From Treponema sp. (GTDB lineage Bacteria > Spirochaetota > Spirochaetia > Treponematales > Breznakiellaceae), in assembly GCA_031271075.1 (NCBI GenBank), contig JAISWN010000263.1, positions 1-5,990 on the forward strand: a stretch of DNA of 5,990 nt, read 5' to 3'. The notes below the pieces were generated by a model. That model was given only the letters and a program-made list of their open reading frames with translations, did no database searches and was not told the origin of the DNA. The position numbers and the translations under genes are program-made. The stretch's first letter is position 1; every line of letters begins with the position of its first letter. This document shows positions 1 through 5,234 of this stretch, one piece after another.

Positions 1-1
1 C

Positions 2-73
2 TTCTTAAGGTACATGCGCAGGAGGCTCTCCCGCCCCCTGTACAGGTATAGCATGGTTAGATATTTATGGTGA
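2..73 (+). CDS. Possible 3' end of an upstream gene (partial, uncertain)
   Basis: The frame starting at base 2 is open from the left edge to a TGA at 71-73 and would give about 23 basic, aromatic residues ending YLW. Many of its codons end in C or G (TTC, TAC, CGC, CTC, TCC, CCC), as in the genes downstream, which is the only argument for coding. Its last codons run into the first copy of a direct repeat. Another frame is also open to a TAG at 49-51, so the assignment is weak. No function can be given from so short a tail. Confidence 0.22.
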   Translation, partial: FLRYMRRRLSRPLYRYSMVRYLW

Positions 74-111
74 GGCAACCACTCCCCATGGTTAGATTTT
101 ACGGTGAGGCA
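52..111 (+). repeat. Two imperfect direct repeats of about 25 bp
   Basis: Bases 52-77 and 87-111 are two copies of a motif that begins CATGGTTAGAT and ends GGTGAGGCA. They differ by a few bases and a one-base indel in the middle. The starts are 35 bp apart, a little over three helical turns, and both copies lie upstream of the predicted promoter at 161-189. They could be regulator-binding sites or copies of a dispersed intergenic repeat; the sequence alone does not decide. Confidence 0.8.
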
Positions 112-134
112 TTACGGGGTACCCGCGCCCATAC

Positions 135-157
135 ACAGCTTTAGGTACAGCTTTAGG
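135..157 (+). repeat. 12-bp tandem repeat just upstream of the -35 box
   Basis: ACAGCTTTAGG occurs at 135-145 and again at 147-157, separated by one T. The second copy ends 3 bp before the TTGACA hexamer. That position suits an activator or repressor site for the aromatic operon, but no protein is identified and this is inference. Confidence 0.75.
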
Positions 158-160
158 CGC

Positions 161-189
161 TTGACACGCCCCGCCATATACCCTAGGCT
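161..189 (+). promoter_or_regulatory. Sigma70-type promoter of the leader-aroF-tyrA operon
   Basis: A consensus -35 hexamer TTGACA (161-166) is followed after exactly 17 bp by TAGGCT (184-189). That hexamer keeps the first T, the A and the last T of the -10 consensus. Transcription would start near base 196, placing the leader-peptide ribosome-binding site within the first few bases of the RNA and giving an attenuated transcript of about 210 nt ending at the T-run at 402-408. The -10 is imperfect, so the call rests on the perfect -35, the ideal spacing and the position. Confidence 0.6.
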
Positions 190-218
190 TTTGCCTCAAG
201 GAAAGGAACGGAATAACG

Positions 219-341
219 ATGGTTTCTATGCGGATCAGGACGGAAAGGCTTATCTCCCCAGGGCGGTTCTGCCCCTTTGACGGGTACTTTTACTATTACT
301 ATCTGTCCCAGCCCCCTGGGGAGCCTCTGCCTGCGGATTGA
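219..341 (+). CDS. Tyr/Phe-rich leader peptide of the aroF-tyrA attenuator
   Basis: This 40-codon frame runs from ATG (219) to TGA (339-341). A purine-rich Shine-Dalgarno stretch AAGGAAAGGA at 198-207 lies about 11 nt upstream. Residues 17-28 read FCPFDGYFYYYY: Phe codons at 267, 276 and 288, and Tyr codons at 285, 291, 294, 297 and 300, so eight of twelve residues are Phe or Tyr. Such runs in a small frame before a terminator are the mark of leader peptides whose translation rate senses charged tRNA, as in the enterobacterial trp, his and pheA leaders. The structural genes downstream make aromatic precursors and tyrosine, which fits. The stop codon lies between the two halves of the proposed antiterminator. 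An in-frame ATG at 228 is an alternative start, but it lacks a comparable ribosome-binding site. The peptide itself probably has no function beyond being translated. Confidence 0.8.
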   Translation: MVSMRIRTERLISPGRFCPFDGYFYYYYLSQPPGEPLPAD

Positions 342-408
342 TCAGGCTTTAACCTTGTTATCAAGGGAGACTCCGGGGCGCGGGCCGCTCAGGAGCCTCC
401 CTTTTTTT
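254..408 (+). promoter_or_regulatory. Transcription attenuator with alternative 1:2, 2:3 and 3:4 RNA pairings
   Basis: Four segments can be drawn. Segment 1 (CTCCCCAGGG, 254-263) is perfectly complementary to 314-323 (CCCTGGGGAG). Segment 2 (GGAGCCTC, 320-327) overlaps that arm and can instead pair with segment 3 (367-374) in eight pairs broken by one A-C mismatch. Segment 3 is the 5' arm of the terminator and pairs with segment 4 (392-401). Segment 2 and the start of segment 4 are the same eight bases, which is why they compete for segment 3. The Tyr run (285-302) lies just upstream of segment 2. The inferred logic is as follows: a ribosome stalled at Tyr/Phe codons leaves segment 2 free to form the antiterminator; a ribosome reaching the stop at 339 covers segment 2 and the terminator forms; without translation, 1:2 forms and the terminator again results. 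Small hairpins at 329-347 and 353-366 sit between segments 2 and 3. Pairings were found by eye, with no energies computed. Confidence 0.72.
365..408 (+). terminator. Rho-independent terminator within the aroF-tyrA leader
   Basis: The arms GGGAGACTCC (365-374) and GGAGCCTCCC (392-401) form nine pairs with one A-C mismatch, and the GC-rich loop can form a further short stem. Seven T residues follow directly (402-408), and two A residues before the stem could pair with the first two. It lies after the leader peptide stop and before the aroF ribosome-binding site, so it is expected to act conditionally as an attenuator. Confidence 0.85.
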
Positions 409-410
409 AT

Positions 411-452
411 GCCGGCAAAAGCCGGCCGGGGGGAGGGTTCATCCTTACCCCC
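411..452 (+). other. Two GC-rich hairpins between the attenuator and aroF
   Basis: GCCGGC-AAAA-GCCGGC at 411-426 is a perfect six-pair hairpin starting two bases after the T-run. A second stem pairs GGGGG (429-433) with CCCCC (448-452), then continues through AGGG and CCTT with one bulge. Neither has a T tail, so they are not terminators. They lie before the aroF ribosome-binding site and could shape the 5' end of the read-through mRNA or its stability; that role is inference. Confidence 0.55.
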
Positions 453-481
453 TAAAAACCAAGAGGACTGGAGGAACGGAT

Positions 482-1507
482 ATGATTATCGCCATTAAGC
501 CGGGAACGGGCGGGGAGGAACTGGGGGATTTTATTGCCCTGCTGGAGAAAAAGGGGCTCAGGATCAACCTTTCCGAGGGAATCACCCAGACGGTGCTGGG
601 TCTTGTGGGGGATACCACCGGGATAGACGCGGAAGCCCTGATGGCCCACCGCCTGGTGGAGAAGGTACTCCGGGTACAGGAACCCTACAAGCGGGCGAAC
701 CGGATGTTCCACCCCGAGGATACCCTGATAGAGATCCGGGGGCCCGATGGGGGGAAGCGGCGGATTGGGGGCGGCTGCCTGACCGTTATGGCCGGCCCCT
801 GTTCGGTGGAGACCCCGGAGCAGATCACCGCCGTGGCCCGGTCGGTAAAGCAGGCCGGGGCGGCCTTCCTCCGGGGAGGGGCCTTTAAGCCCCGGACCAG
901 CCCCTACAGCTTCCAGGGCCTGGGCTGCCGGGGGCTGGATCTCCTGGTAAGGGCGAAAAGGGAAACGGGCCTTCCCATCGTCACCGAGCTGATGGATATT
1001 CACCACCTGGAACTGTTCGAAGACGTGGACATTATCCAGGTGGGGGCCCGGAACATGCAGAATTTTACCCTGCTCCGGGAACTGAGCCGCTGCCGGAAGC
1101 CTGTCCTGCTGAAGCGGGGCCACGCCTGTACCATTACCGAACTCCTGATGGCGGCGGAGTACATCCTGGCCGGGGGGAATGACCGGCTTATTCTCTGCGA
1201 ACGGGGGATCCGATCCTTCGATCCCTACACCCGGAACATCCTGGATCTTTCCGCGGTGCCGGCCCTGAAAAGGCAGAGCCATCTCCCGGTGATCGTAGAC
1301 CCAAGCCACGCCACGGGACTGGCCTGGATGGTGCCCGCCATGGCAAAGGCTGCCATTGCCGCCGGGGCCGACGGGCTCATCATCGAGGTACACAACCAGC
1401 CCGAGGCGGCCCTCTGCGACGGGGAGCAGTCCGTCACCCCCGAAGTCTTCGCCTCCCTGATGGACAGCCTGCGGAGATACGCGGACATCGAGGGGAAGAA
1501 ACTGTGA
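482..1507 (+). CDS. aroF: 3-deoxy-7-phosphoheptulonate (DAHP) synthase, type I-beta, with N-terminal regulatory domain
   Basis: This cytoplasmic enzyme condenses phosphoenolpyruvate and erythrose 4-phosphate to DAHP, the first step of the shikimate pathway. The protein is 341 residues, close to the Thermotoga maritima type I-beta enzyme. Residues 1 to about 70 form a ferredoxin-like domain, which in that family binds Tyr or Phe and mediates feedback inhibition. The TIM-barrel catalytic domain follows. Visible motifs are AGPCSVE (104-110), FLRGGAFKPRTSPYSFQG (129-146), TELMD (168-172), QVGARNMQN (186-194), LLKRG (209-213), ILCERGIRSFD (237-247) and DPSHATG (273-279). The expected divalent-metal ligands are all present: Cys107, His276, Glu302 and Asp313. 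The start is supported by GGAGGA at 470-475, six bases upstream. The stop codon overlaps the tyrA start by 4 bases. Expression is probably controlled by the Tyr/Phe attenuator upstream, so the gene appears to have both transcriptional and allosteric control. The family call is firm; which amino acid inhibits it cannot be read from the sequence. Confidence 0.96.
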   Translation: MIIAIKPGTGGEELGDFIALLEKKGLRINLSEGITQTVLGLVGDTTGIDAEALMAHRLVEKVLRVQEPYKRANRMFHPEDTLIEIRGPDGGKRRIGGGCLTVMAGPCSVETPEQITAVARSVKQAGAAFLRGGAFKPRTSPYSFQGLGCRGLDLLVRAKRETGLPIVTELMDIHHLELFEDVDIIQVGARNMQNFTLLRELSRCRKPVLLKRGHACTITELLMAAEYILAGGNDRLILCERGIRSFDPYTRNILDLSAVPALKRQSHLPVIVDPSHATGLAWMVPAMAKAAIAAGADGLIIEVHNQPEAALCDGEQSVTPEVFASLMDSLRRYADIEGKKL

Positions 1508-2406
1508 GCCGCCCCCGGTTTCCCCGGGCCGCCTCCTTGAAACCGGCTGAAGCCGCCACGGTGGGGATCGCGGGCCTGGGCCTCATGGGAGGCGCGGTGG
1601 CTATGGCCCTGCGCCGGGCCGGCGTTGGGGACCCCAAAGCGGGAGGGCGGCTTCTGGCCTGCGACCGGGACGACGGAACCCTGAACGCGGCCCTGACCCG
1701 GCAGGTGATCGACCAAGGCTTGTCCCCCCGGGAGATGCTTCCCCGCTGCGACCTCGTGTTCCTCTGCCTGAACCCTTCAACCCTGCTGCGTTTTCTGGAA
1801 GCCCGGATGGGGGATTTTAAACCCGGCGCGCTTATCACCGATATCGCCGGGATCAAGGGGAAGATCGTGGAGGCGGTGGAGAAAAACCTGCGGCAGGATC
1901 TGGACTTTATCCCCGGCCACCCCATGGCGGGTTCGGAGAAGGGGGGCTTTGCCAACGCGGAAAAATGCAGCTTCCAGGGGAAGAACTACATCCTTACCCC
2001 CCTTGAGCGGAACCGGCCGGAGAACCTGGAGTACCTTGAGGCCCTGATCCGGCGCATGGGATTCGGCAGGATCACCCTAACCAAGGCGGAGGATCACGAC
2101 CGGAAGATCGCCTTTACCAGCCAGCTTTGCCACCTTATCGCCGCGGCCCTGATAGACTGCGAGGCGGATACGGAGATCACCCGCTTCGGCGGCGGCAGTT
2201 TCGAGGATCTTACCCGGATAGCCATGCTTAACGCCCCCATGTGGACGGAGCTTTTCATCGAAAATCGGGAACTCCTTCTGGGGCGGATAGCCCAGTTTGA
2301 GCGGAGCCTTGACAGCCTCAAAGCCCTGATAGAGGCCGGGGCGGAAACCGAACTGCGGGAACGCCTTGCCAGGGTACGGGATCGCCGGGCCGCCATGAGC
2401 GGTTAA
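1504..2406 (+). CDS. tyrA: Prephenate (or arogenate) dehydrogenase, TyrA family, without ACT domain
   Basis: TyrA oxidatively decarboxylates prephenate to 4-hydroxyphenylpyruvate (or arogenate to tyrosine), the committed step to tyrosine. The 300-residue product has a Rossmann fold with VGIAGLGLMGG (20-30) and an acidic residue, Asp54, after the second strand, consistent with NAD+. The substrate region has GHPMAGSEKGG (138-148), whose His139 matches the conserved catalytic histidine, then EDHDRK (196-201), His210 in SQLCHLIAAAL, and GGGSFEDLTR (229-238), whose Arg238 fits the substrate-binding arginine. There is no C-terminal ACT domain and no fused chorismate mutase, so it is the short monofunctional form. 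The GTG start overlaps the aroF stop as GTGA, which indicates translational coupling; AGGGGA at 1491-1496 is a plausible ribosome-binding site. About 17 residues precede the Rossmann strand and no better start exists. Prephenate versus arogenate specificity is undecided. Confidence 0.94.
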   Translation: MSRPRFPRAASLKPAEAATVGIAGLGLMGGAVAMALRRAGVGDPKAGGRLLACDRDDGTLNAALTRQVIDQGLSPREMLPRCDLVFLCLNPSTLLRFLEARMGDFKPGALITDIAGIKGKIVEAVEKNLRQDLDFIPGHPMAGSEKGGFANAEKCSFQGKNYILTPLERNRPENLEYLEALIRRMGFGRITLTKAEDHDRKIAFTSQLCHLIAAALIDCEADTEITRFGGGSFEDLTRIAMLNAPMWTELFIENRELLLGRIAQFERSLDSLKALIEAGAETELRERLARVRDRRAAMSG

Positions 2407-2409
2407 GCC

Positions 2410-2525
2410 GGGAGGCCCACAGGAGAGCCTGTCGCGCTTCTCCCTGCCTGGGATCCTCGGCACGAATAATGAACCTCCTGCCCTGCGGCAGGAGGAAAAA
2501 ACAATTGCTTGGACCTCTCGGGTCC
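2410..2525. other. Convergent intergenic region with three hairpins
   Basis: Between the tyrA stop and the stop of the minus-strand binding-protein gene there is no plausible gene. Three inverted repeats are seen: a nested one (GGGAG 2410-2414 with CTCCC 2440-2444, enclosing ACAGG 2419-2423 with CCTGT 2428-2432), a strong one at 2474-2495, and GGACC 2511-2515 with GGTCC 2521-2525. None has a long T-run directly after the stem in the + direction, so no standard terminator for tyrA can be named. Confidence 0.5.
2466..2495 (-). terminator. Possible weak terminator of the ABC-transporter operon
   Basis: CCTCCTGCC (2474-2482) and GGCAGGAGG (2487-2495) form a perfect nine-pair stem with a four-base loop, 36 bases beyond the minus-strand stop codon. 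Read on the minus strand it is followed by TTCATTAT, which is only moderately U-rich. A run of six T on that strand (2496-2501) lies before the stem, not after it. The hairpin is clear; its action as a terminator is uncertain. Confidence 0.4.
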
Positions 2526-2531
2526 TGGCCG

Positions 2532-4250
2532 CTAACGCCGCAACGAATCCCTGACGGCGATGGCCTTCTTAATGTCCGCAAGCCGCCAGTCTATAACTTT
2601 CTGGGCGCCCAGGCCGTTACAGTCGGCAACCATCTTATTCCAAATTTGCTGGAATTCGGCTTCGCTCTTGGCGTAGACCATCTGCCAGCTCGCGTTAACC
2701 ACCGCATCCCGCAGGGCGGAAACGATGAGCTGCAGGTCCGGCTCCGGCTGGGGCGTACAGAAGCTCGCCACGTTATCCAGCGGACCGGTCCCGTGGAAAT
2801 TTGAACCAAGCCATTCTTTCCAGTCTTTGTATCCCGTGGTTTTTTGCCACTGGCTTATCCTGTTGTCGGCAAGGGCGAAGGCCTGGGCTTCTTTCCATTC
2901 GGTAACCGTAATAATCCTGGGGCCTCCGGCGCCGTCTTTATAGGATAACTGCGCACCCAGGTTGGCTCCAAAGGGGACCCCCCACAGGACCATCTGTTCG
3001 CCGTTTTTAAGGGTATATCCGTCAAAATTGCCCCGCTCCTTCATATAACGAAGGCCGGCTTCGGTAAAGAACGCGTTGCCCTTTCCATCGCCGTACCAGA
3101 AGTCCCCATCCGGGCCGCAGCGGATCATAAATTGCGCATGGGGGTCGTACATCAAATCAAGATAGGCAAGGCAGGCCTTCAGTTTTACCGGGTCGTTCTT
3201 AACCTTCGCGTTGACGCCGAACAAGAGGCCGCCATAGGCGCTGGTGGTGTTGTAATAAATTTGAGTGCCGGGAATATAATAGGGCATATCATTCTGGGCG
3301 AACCAGCCGGGGAGGTATCCCGAGGGAACCAGGGCATAACCGGCGTCCACCTTTGCTTTTTGGGTAGGACGGTCATTATTGATGCTGTCGGGATCCATGA
3401 GGCCCCTGCGGTTTACCTCGTTGTACCACTTAAGCCCCTTGTAGTAATTGCTGGAAGTGCTCAGGATGGGGGTGATTTCCCCGGTAACCATATTTGTGTC
3501 AAGCATATACGGAAGGTTCCATTCCAGATACCCCTGCCAGCGTTCCCAAAGGTATATACAGGCCCAGAAGTTGCTGTCCGAACCGTTGTTGAGGATGGTG
3601 CCGTAGAATTTATTGCCCTTCTCGTCAACCGGACTGGCCTTGTACATCCGTTCCATCACATCAATAAGATCAGTAAAATTGTTGATGGGCGGCGCCCCGA
3701 TTTTTTGATATACATCCCAGCGGAGTTTTACATTGTTCCGTTCCGTAGAATCCACCACCGCGTATTTTGTACTGTGATCGCCGACGGTTGTAGGCAGTCC
3801 GTACAGTTTACCCGTGCCGGCGCTCTTGAACCTCCTCACATAATTGAGGGCCACCGCGACGTCTTGATACGCCTTGAGGCGGGGCAGTTGATCCAGATAG
3901 GGTTCCAGGTCAAGAAGCATGCCTCCCTCAATCACGTCGGCCAGATTTTCGTTCTGAATATACATGATGTCGGGAAGATCCCCCGAAGCCAGGATGGCGT
4001 TTGTCTTTTCATTTGAAAACGCCCAAACATCCAGTTTGAATCCGTGAGACGCAAATACATCGCCCTTGTAGCCCCCTACTACGCCGCTTGAAACATTGCC
4101 CGCGTTGGGATACATAGTGATGACAGGCAGGCCCTGTGAGCTTCCTCCCCCGCTGCTGCTTGTCCCGGCGCCGCCTCCGGCCCAGACAGCCGGAAGCGCC
4201 GTCAGGAAAACCGCCATGGCGGCAAATATTGTGATACAGTTCTTTTTCAT
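2532..4250 (-). CDS. Extracellular solute-binding protein of a carbohydrate ABC importer (LplA/YtcQ-like)
   Basis: The 572-residue protein should capture a sugar or oligosaccharide in the periplasm and deliver it to the two permeases encoded upstream. The start at 4250 (MKKN) is chosen because GAGGAG lies six bases before it and a typical signal peptide begins there; an in-frame ATG at 4292 has neither. The signal peptide has KK at 2-3, a hydrophobic core (7-20) and a VWA cleavage site at 22-24, followed by a Gly/Ser-rich linker (25-40). There is no cysteine at the cleavage point, so it is predicted to be a soluble periplasmic protein and not a lipoprotein. ASGDLPDIMYI (88-98) is a hallmark of family 1 solute-binding proteins, and the length fits the large LplA/YtcQ group that takes up complex saccharides. 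It lies 61 bases after the permease gene, with a hairpin between them. The substrate cannot be assigned, since no glycoside hydrolase or regulator is in view. Confidence 0.9.
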   Translation of the reverse strand: MKKNCITIFAAMAVFLTALPAVWAGGGAGTSSSGGGSSQGLPVITMYPNAGNVSSGVVGGYKGDVFASHGFKLDVWAFSNEKTNAILASGDLPDIMYIQNENLADVIEGGMLLDLEPYLDQLPRLKAYQDVAVALNYVRRFKSAGTGKLYGLPTTVGDHSTKYAVVDSTERNNVKLRWDVYQKIGAPPINNFTDLIDVMERMYKASPVDEKGNKFYGTILNNGSDSNFWACIYLWERWQGYLEWNLPYMLDTNMVTGEITPILSTSSNYYKGLKWYNEVNRRGLMDPDSINNDRPTQKAKVDAGYALVPSGYLPGWFAQNDMPYYIPGTQIYYNTTSAYGGLLFGVNAKVKNDPVKLKACLAYLDLMYDPHAQFMIRCGPDGDFWYGDGKGNAFFTEAGLRYMKERGNFDGYTLKNGEQMVLWGVPFGANLGAQLSYKDGAGGPRIITVTEWKEAQAFALADNRISQWQKTTGYKDWKEWLGSNFHGTGPLDNVASFCTPQPEPDLQLIVSALRDAVVNASWQMVYAKSEAEFQQIWNKMVADCNGLGAQKVIDWRLADIKKAIAVRDSLRR

Positions 4251-4264
4251 CTTTATCTCCTCGT

Positions 4265-4302
4265 AAAATAAAAAATCTATGTGAACAGTCATGCTGTTGA
4301 CA
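4265..4302 (-). other. Intercistronic hairpin with U-rich tail before the binding-protein gene
   Basis: On the minus strand, TGT-c-AACAG (4302-4294) and CTGTT-c-ACA (4288-4280) pair in eight base pairs with one mismatch and a five-base loop. The next bases read TAGATTTTTTATTTT. It resembles a weak intrinsic terminator or an RNA processing/stability element between the permease and binding-protein cistrons, 30 bases before the binding-protein start. The stem is AT-containing and short, so read-through is likely. Confidence 0.45.
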
Positions 4303-4311
4303 CCAAAAAGG

Positions 4312-5223
4312 TCAGCCTTTTACGGCTCCAATCATTATCCCCTTGACATAAAACCTCTGTATAAAGGGGTATACCACCATGATCGGGATGGTAACGATAG
4401 CCGTCAGGGTCAGGCGTATACCCGTAGGCGTTATGCGGGCAAAAGGATCCTCGCTCGAAATTTGTTCCGCCGCGGCCTTAATCTGCTGAAGCAGTTCATA
4501 AAGAAGATACTGCAAAGTGTATAAATTGGTATTGGTGATATAGAGCTTGGTGGTAAAAAAATCGTTCCAGTGGCGGACCGCCGTAAACAAAGCTACCGTC
4601 GCGAGAATAGGCCCCTGGAGGGGCAGCACGATGCGGAAAAACCTTGACAGGTATCCGGCGCCGTCCAAGAACGCCGATTCTTCCAGGTCCGGCGGCATGG
4701 ACTCAATGGACGTTTTAACCAGCACGAGGTTATAAACCGAAATCAACTGGGGTATAATATAAACCCAAAAACTGTTGGTAAGCCCCAGCATACGGTTGTT
4801 CAGATATTCGGGAATAAGGCCGGCCGAAAAGTACATGGTAATAACCACGGAACGGTACCAGAATTTACGGCCCCACATGTTCTGTTTGGTAAAGAAGTAA
4901 GCCAGATAGGAAGTAAAGAGAACATTGGCCGCCGTACCGAAAATCGTCCGGATCGTCGAAATAAACGCGGCGTTTCCCAGGTTCTGCACCTTGAAGATTT
5001 CCACATAATTTCTAAAATTGATGCCGATGGGGTACAGGATAACCCGGCCAAAATCCACAAGCTGCCTGTCGCTTATCGTACAAATTAAAAGATAGTAGAA
5101 AGGGTACACGCAAATAAGCGTAAAGAGCATAAAAATGAAACCCGTGACAAGGTTAAAACTCAGGTCCCCCTTTTCCCATTTTGCCGTTTCTTTTACTGCC
5201 GTTTCTTTTACTTTAACCGTCAT
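4312..5223 (-). CDS. Carbohydrate ABC transporter permease, LplC/YtcP-like (MalG type)
   Basis: This is an inner-membrane subunit that forms half of the translocation channel of the sugar importer. The 303-residue protein has a hydrophilic N terminus (1-20) and about six membrane segments, clearly at roughly 24-50, 88-112, 123-140, 152-172, 205-220 and 270-290. The EAA loop that contacts the ATPase reads EESAFLDGAGYLSRFFRIVLP in the family pattern (E181 to P201, with the DGAG core at 187-190). The tail, ending YPFIQRFYVKGIMIGAVKG, is typical of YtcP/LplC proteins. AAGGAG overlapping the stop codon of the preceding permease lies seven bases before the ATG, so the two genes are closely linked. 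The N terminus carries a duplicated VKETA encoded by a 15-bp tandem repeat. No ATPase gene is visible; related Bacillus systems use a shared ATPase encoded elsewhere. Confidence 0.93.
   Translation of the reverse strand: MTVKVKETAVKETAKWEKGDLSFNLVTGFIFMLFTLICVYPFYYLLICTISDRQLVDFGRVILYPIGINFRNYVEIFKVQNLGNAAFISTIRTIFGTAANVLFTSYLAYFFTKQNMWGRKFWYRSVVITMYFSAGLIPEYLNNRMLGLTNSFWVYIIPQLISVYNLVLVKTSIESMPPDLEESAFLDGAGYLSRFFRIVLPLQGPILATVALFTAVRHWNDFFTTKLYITNTNLYTLQYLLYELLQQIKAAAEQISSEDPFARITPTGIRLTLTAIVTIPIMVVYPFIQRFYVKGIMIGAVKG
5182..5211 (-). repeat. Perfect 15-bp tandem duplication inside the permease gene
   Basis: TGCCGTTTCTTTTAC occurs twice back to back (5182-5196 and 5197-5211, as written on the + strand). 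It is in frame and duplicates VKETA in the cytoplasmic N terminus of the LplC-like permease (residues 5-14). Loss or gain of one unit would change the protein by five residues without a frameshift. Confidence 0.9.
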
Positions 5224-5234
5224 TTTGAGGCTCC

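Noticed and set aside
196..408. Tyrosine T-box riboswitch
   Set aside because: No T-box consensus (AGGGTGGNACCGCG-like) precedes the terminator, and a translated leader peptide explains the regulation better.
396..475. Terminator 3' arm (CCTCC, 396-400) sequestering the aroF ribosome-binding site (GGAGG, 470-474)
   Set aside because: Only five pairs over about 70 bases with two stable hairpins between; too weak to claim as translational control.
277..498. TTG-start frame of 73 codons across the leader region
   Set aside because: It overlaps the Tyr/Phe leader peptide, the terminator and the aroF start in another frame, has no clear ribosome-binding site and no recognisable protein features.
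452..1393. Long minus-strand frame opposite aroF
   Set aside because: It is a shadow of the GC-rich aroF gene: proline/glycine-rich low-complexity product with no family motifs, while the + strand encodes an intact DAHP synthase.
2496..2501. A6 run beside the 2474-2495 stem as the T tail of a minus-strand terminator
   Set aside because: On the minus strand these T residues precede that stem; relative to the other hairpin (2511-2525) they follow only after nine bases, too far for a standard intrinsic terminator.
3132..4016. 294-codon + strand frame opposite the binding-protein gene
   Set aside because: It is an antisense shadow of a well-supported solute-binding protein; no motifs and no ribosome-binding context.
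4251..4292. N-terminal extension of the binding protein from ATG at 4292
   Set aside because: It would put 14 polar/acidic residues before a normal signal peptide and starts within the hairpin; the ATG at 4250 has a good GAGGAG site.
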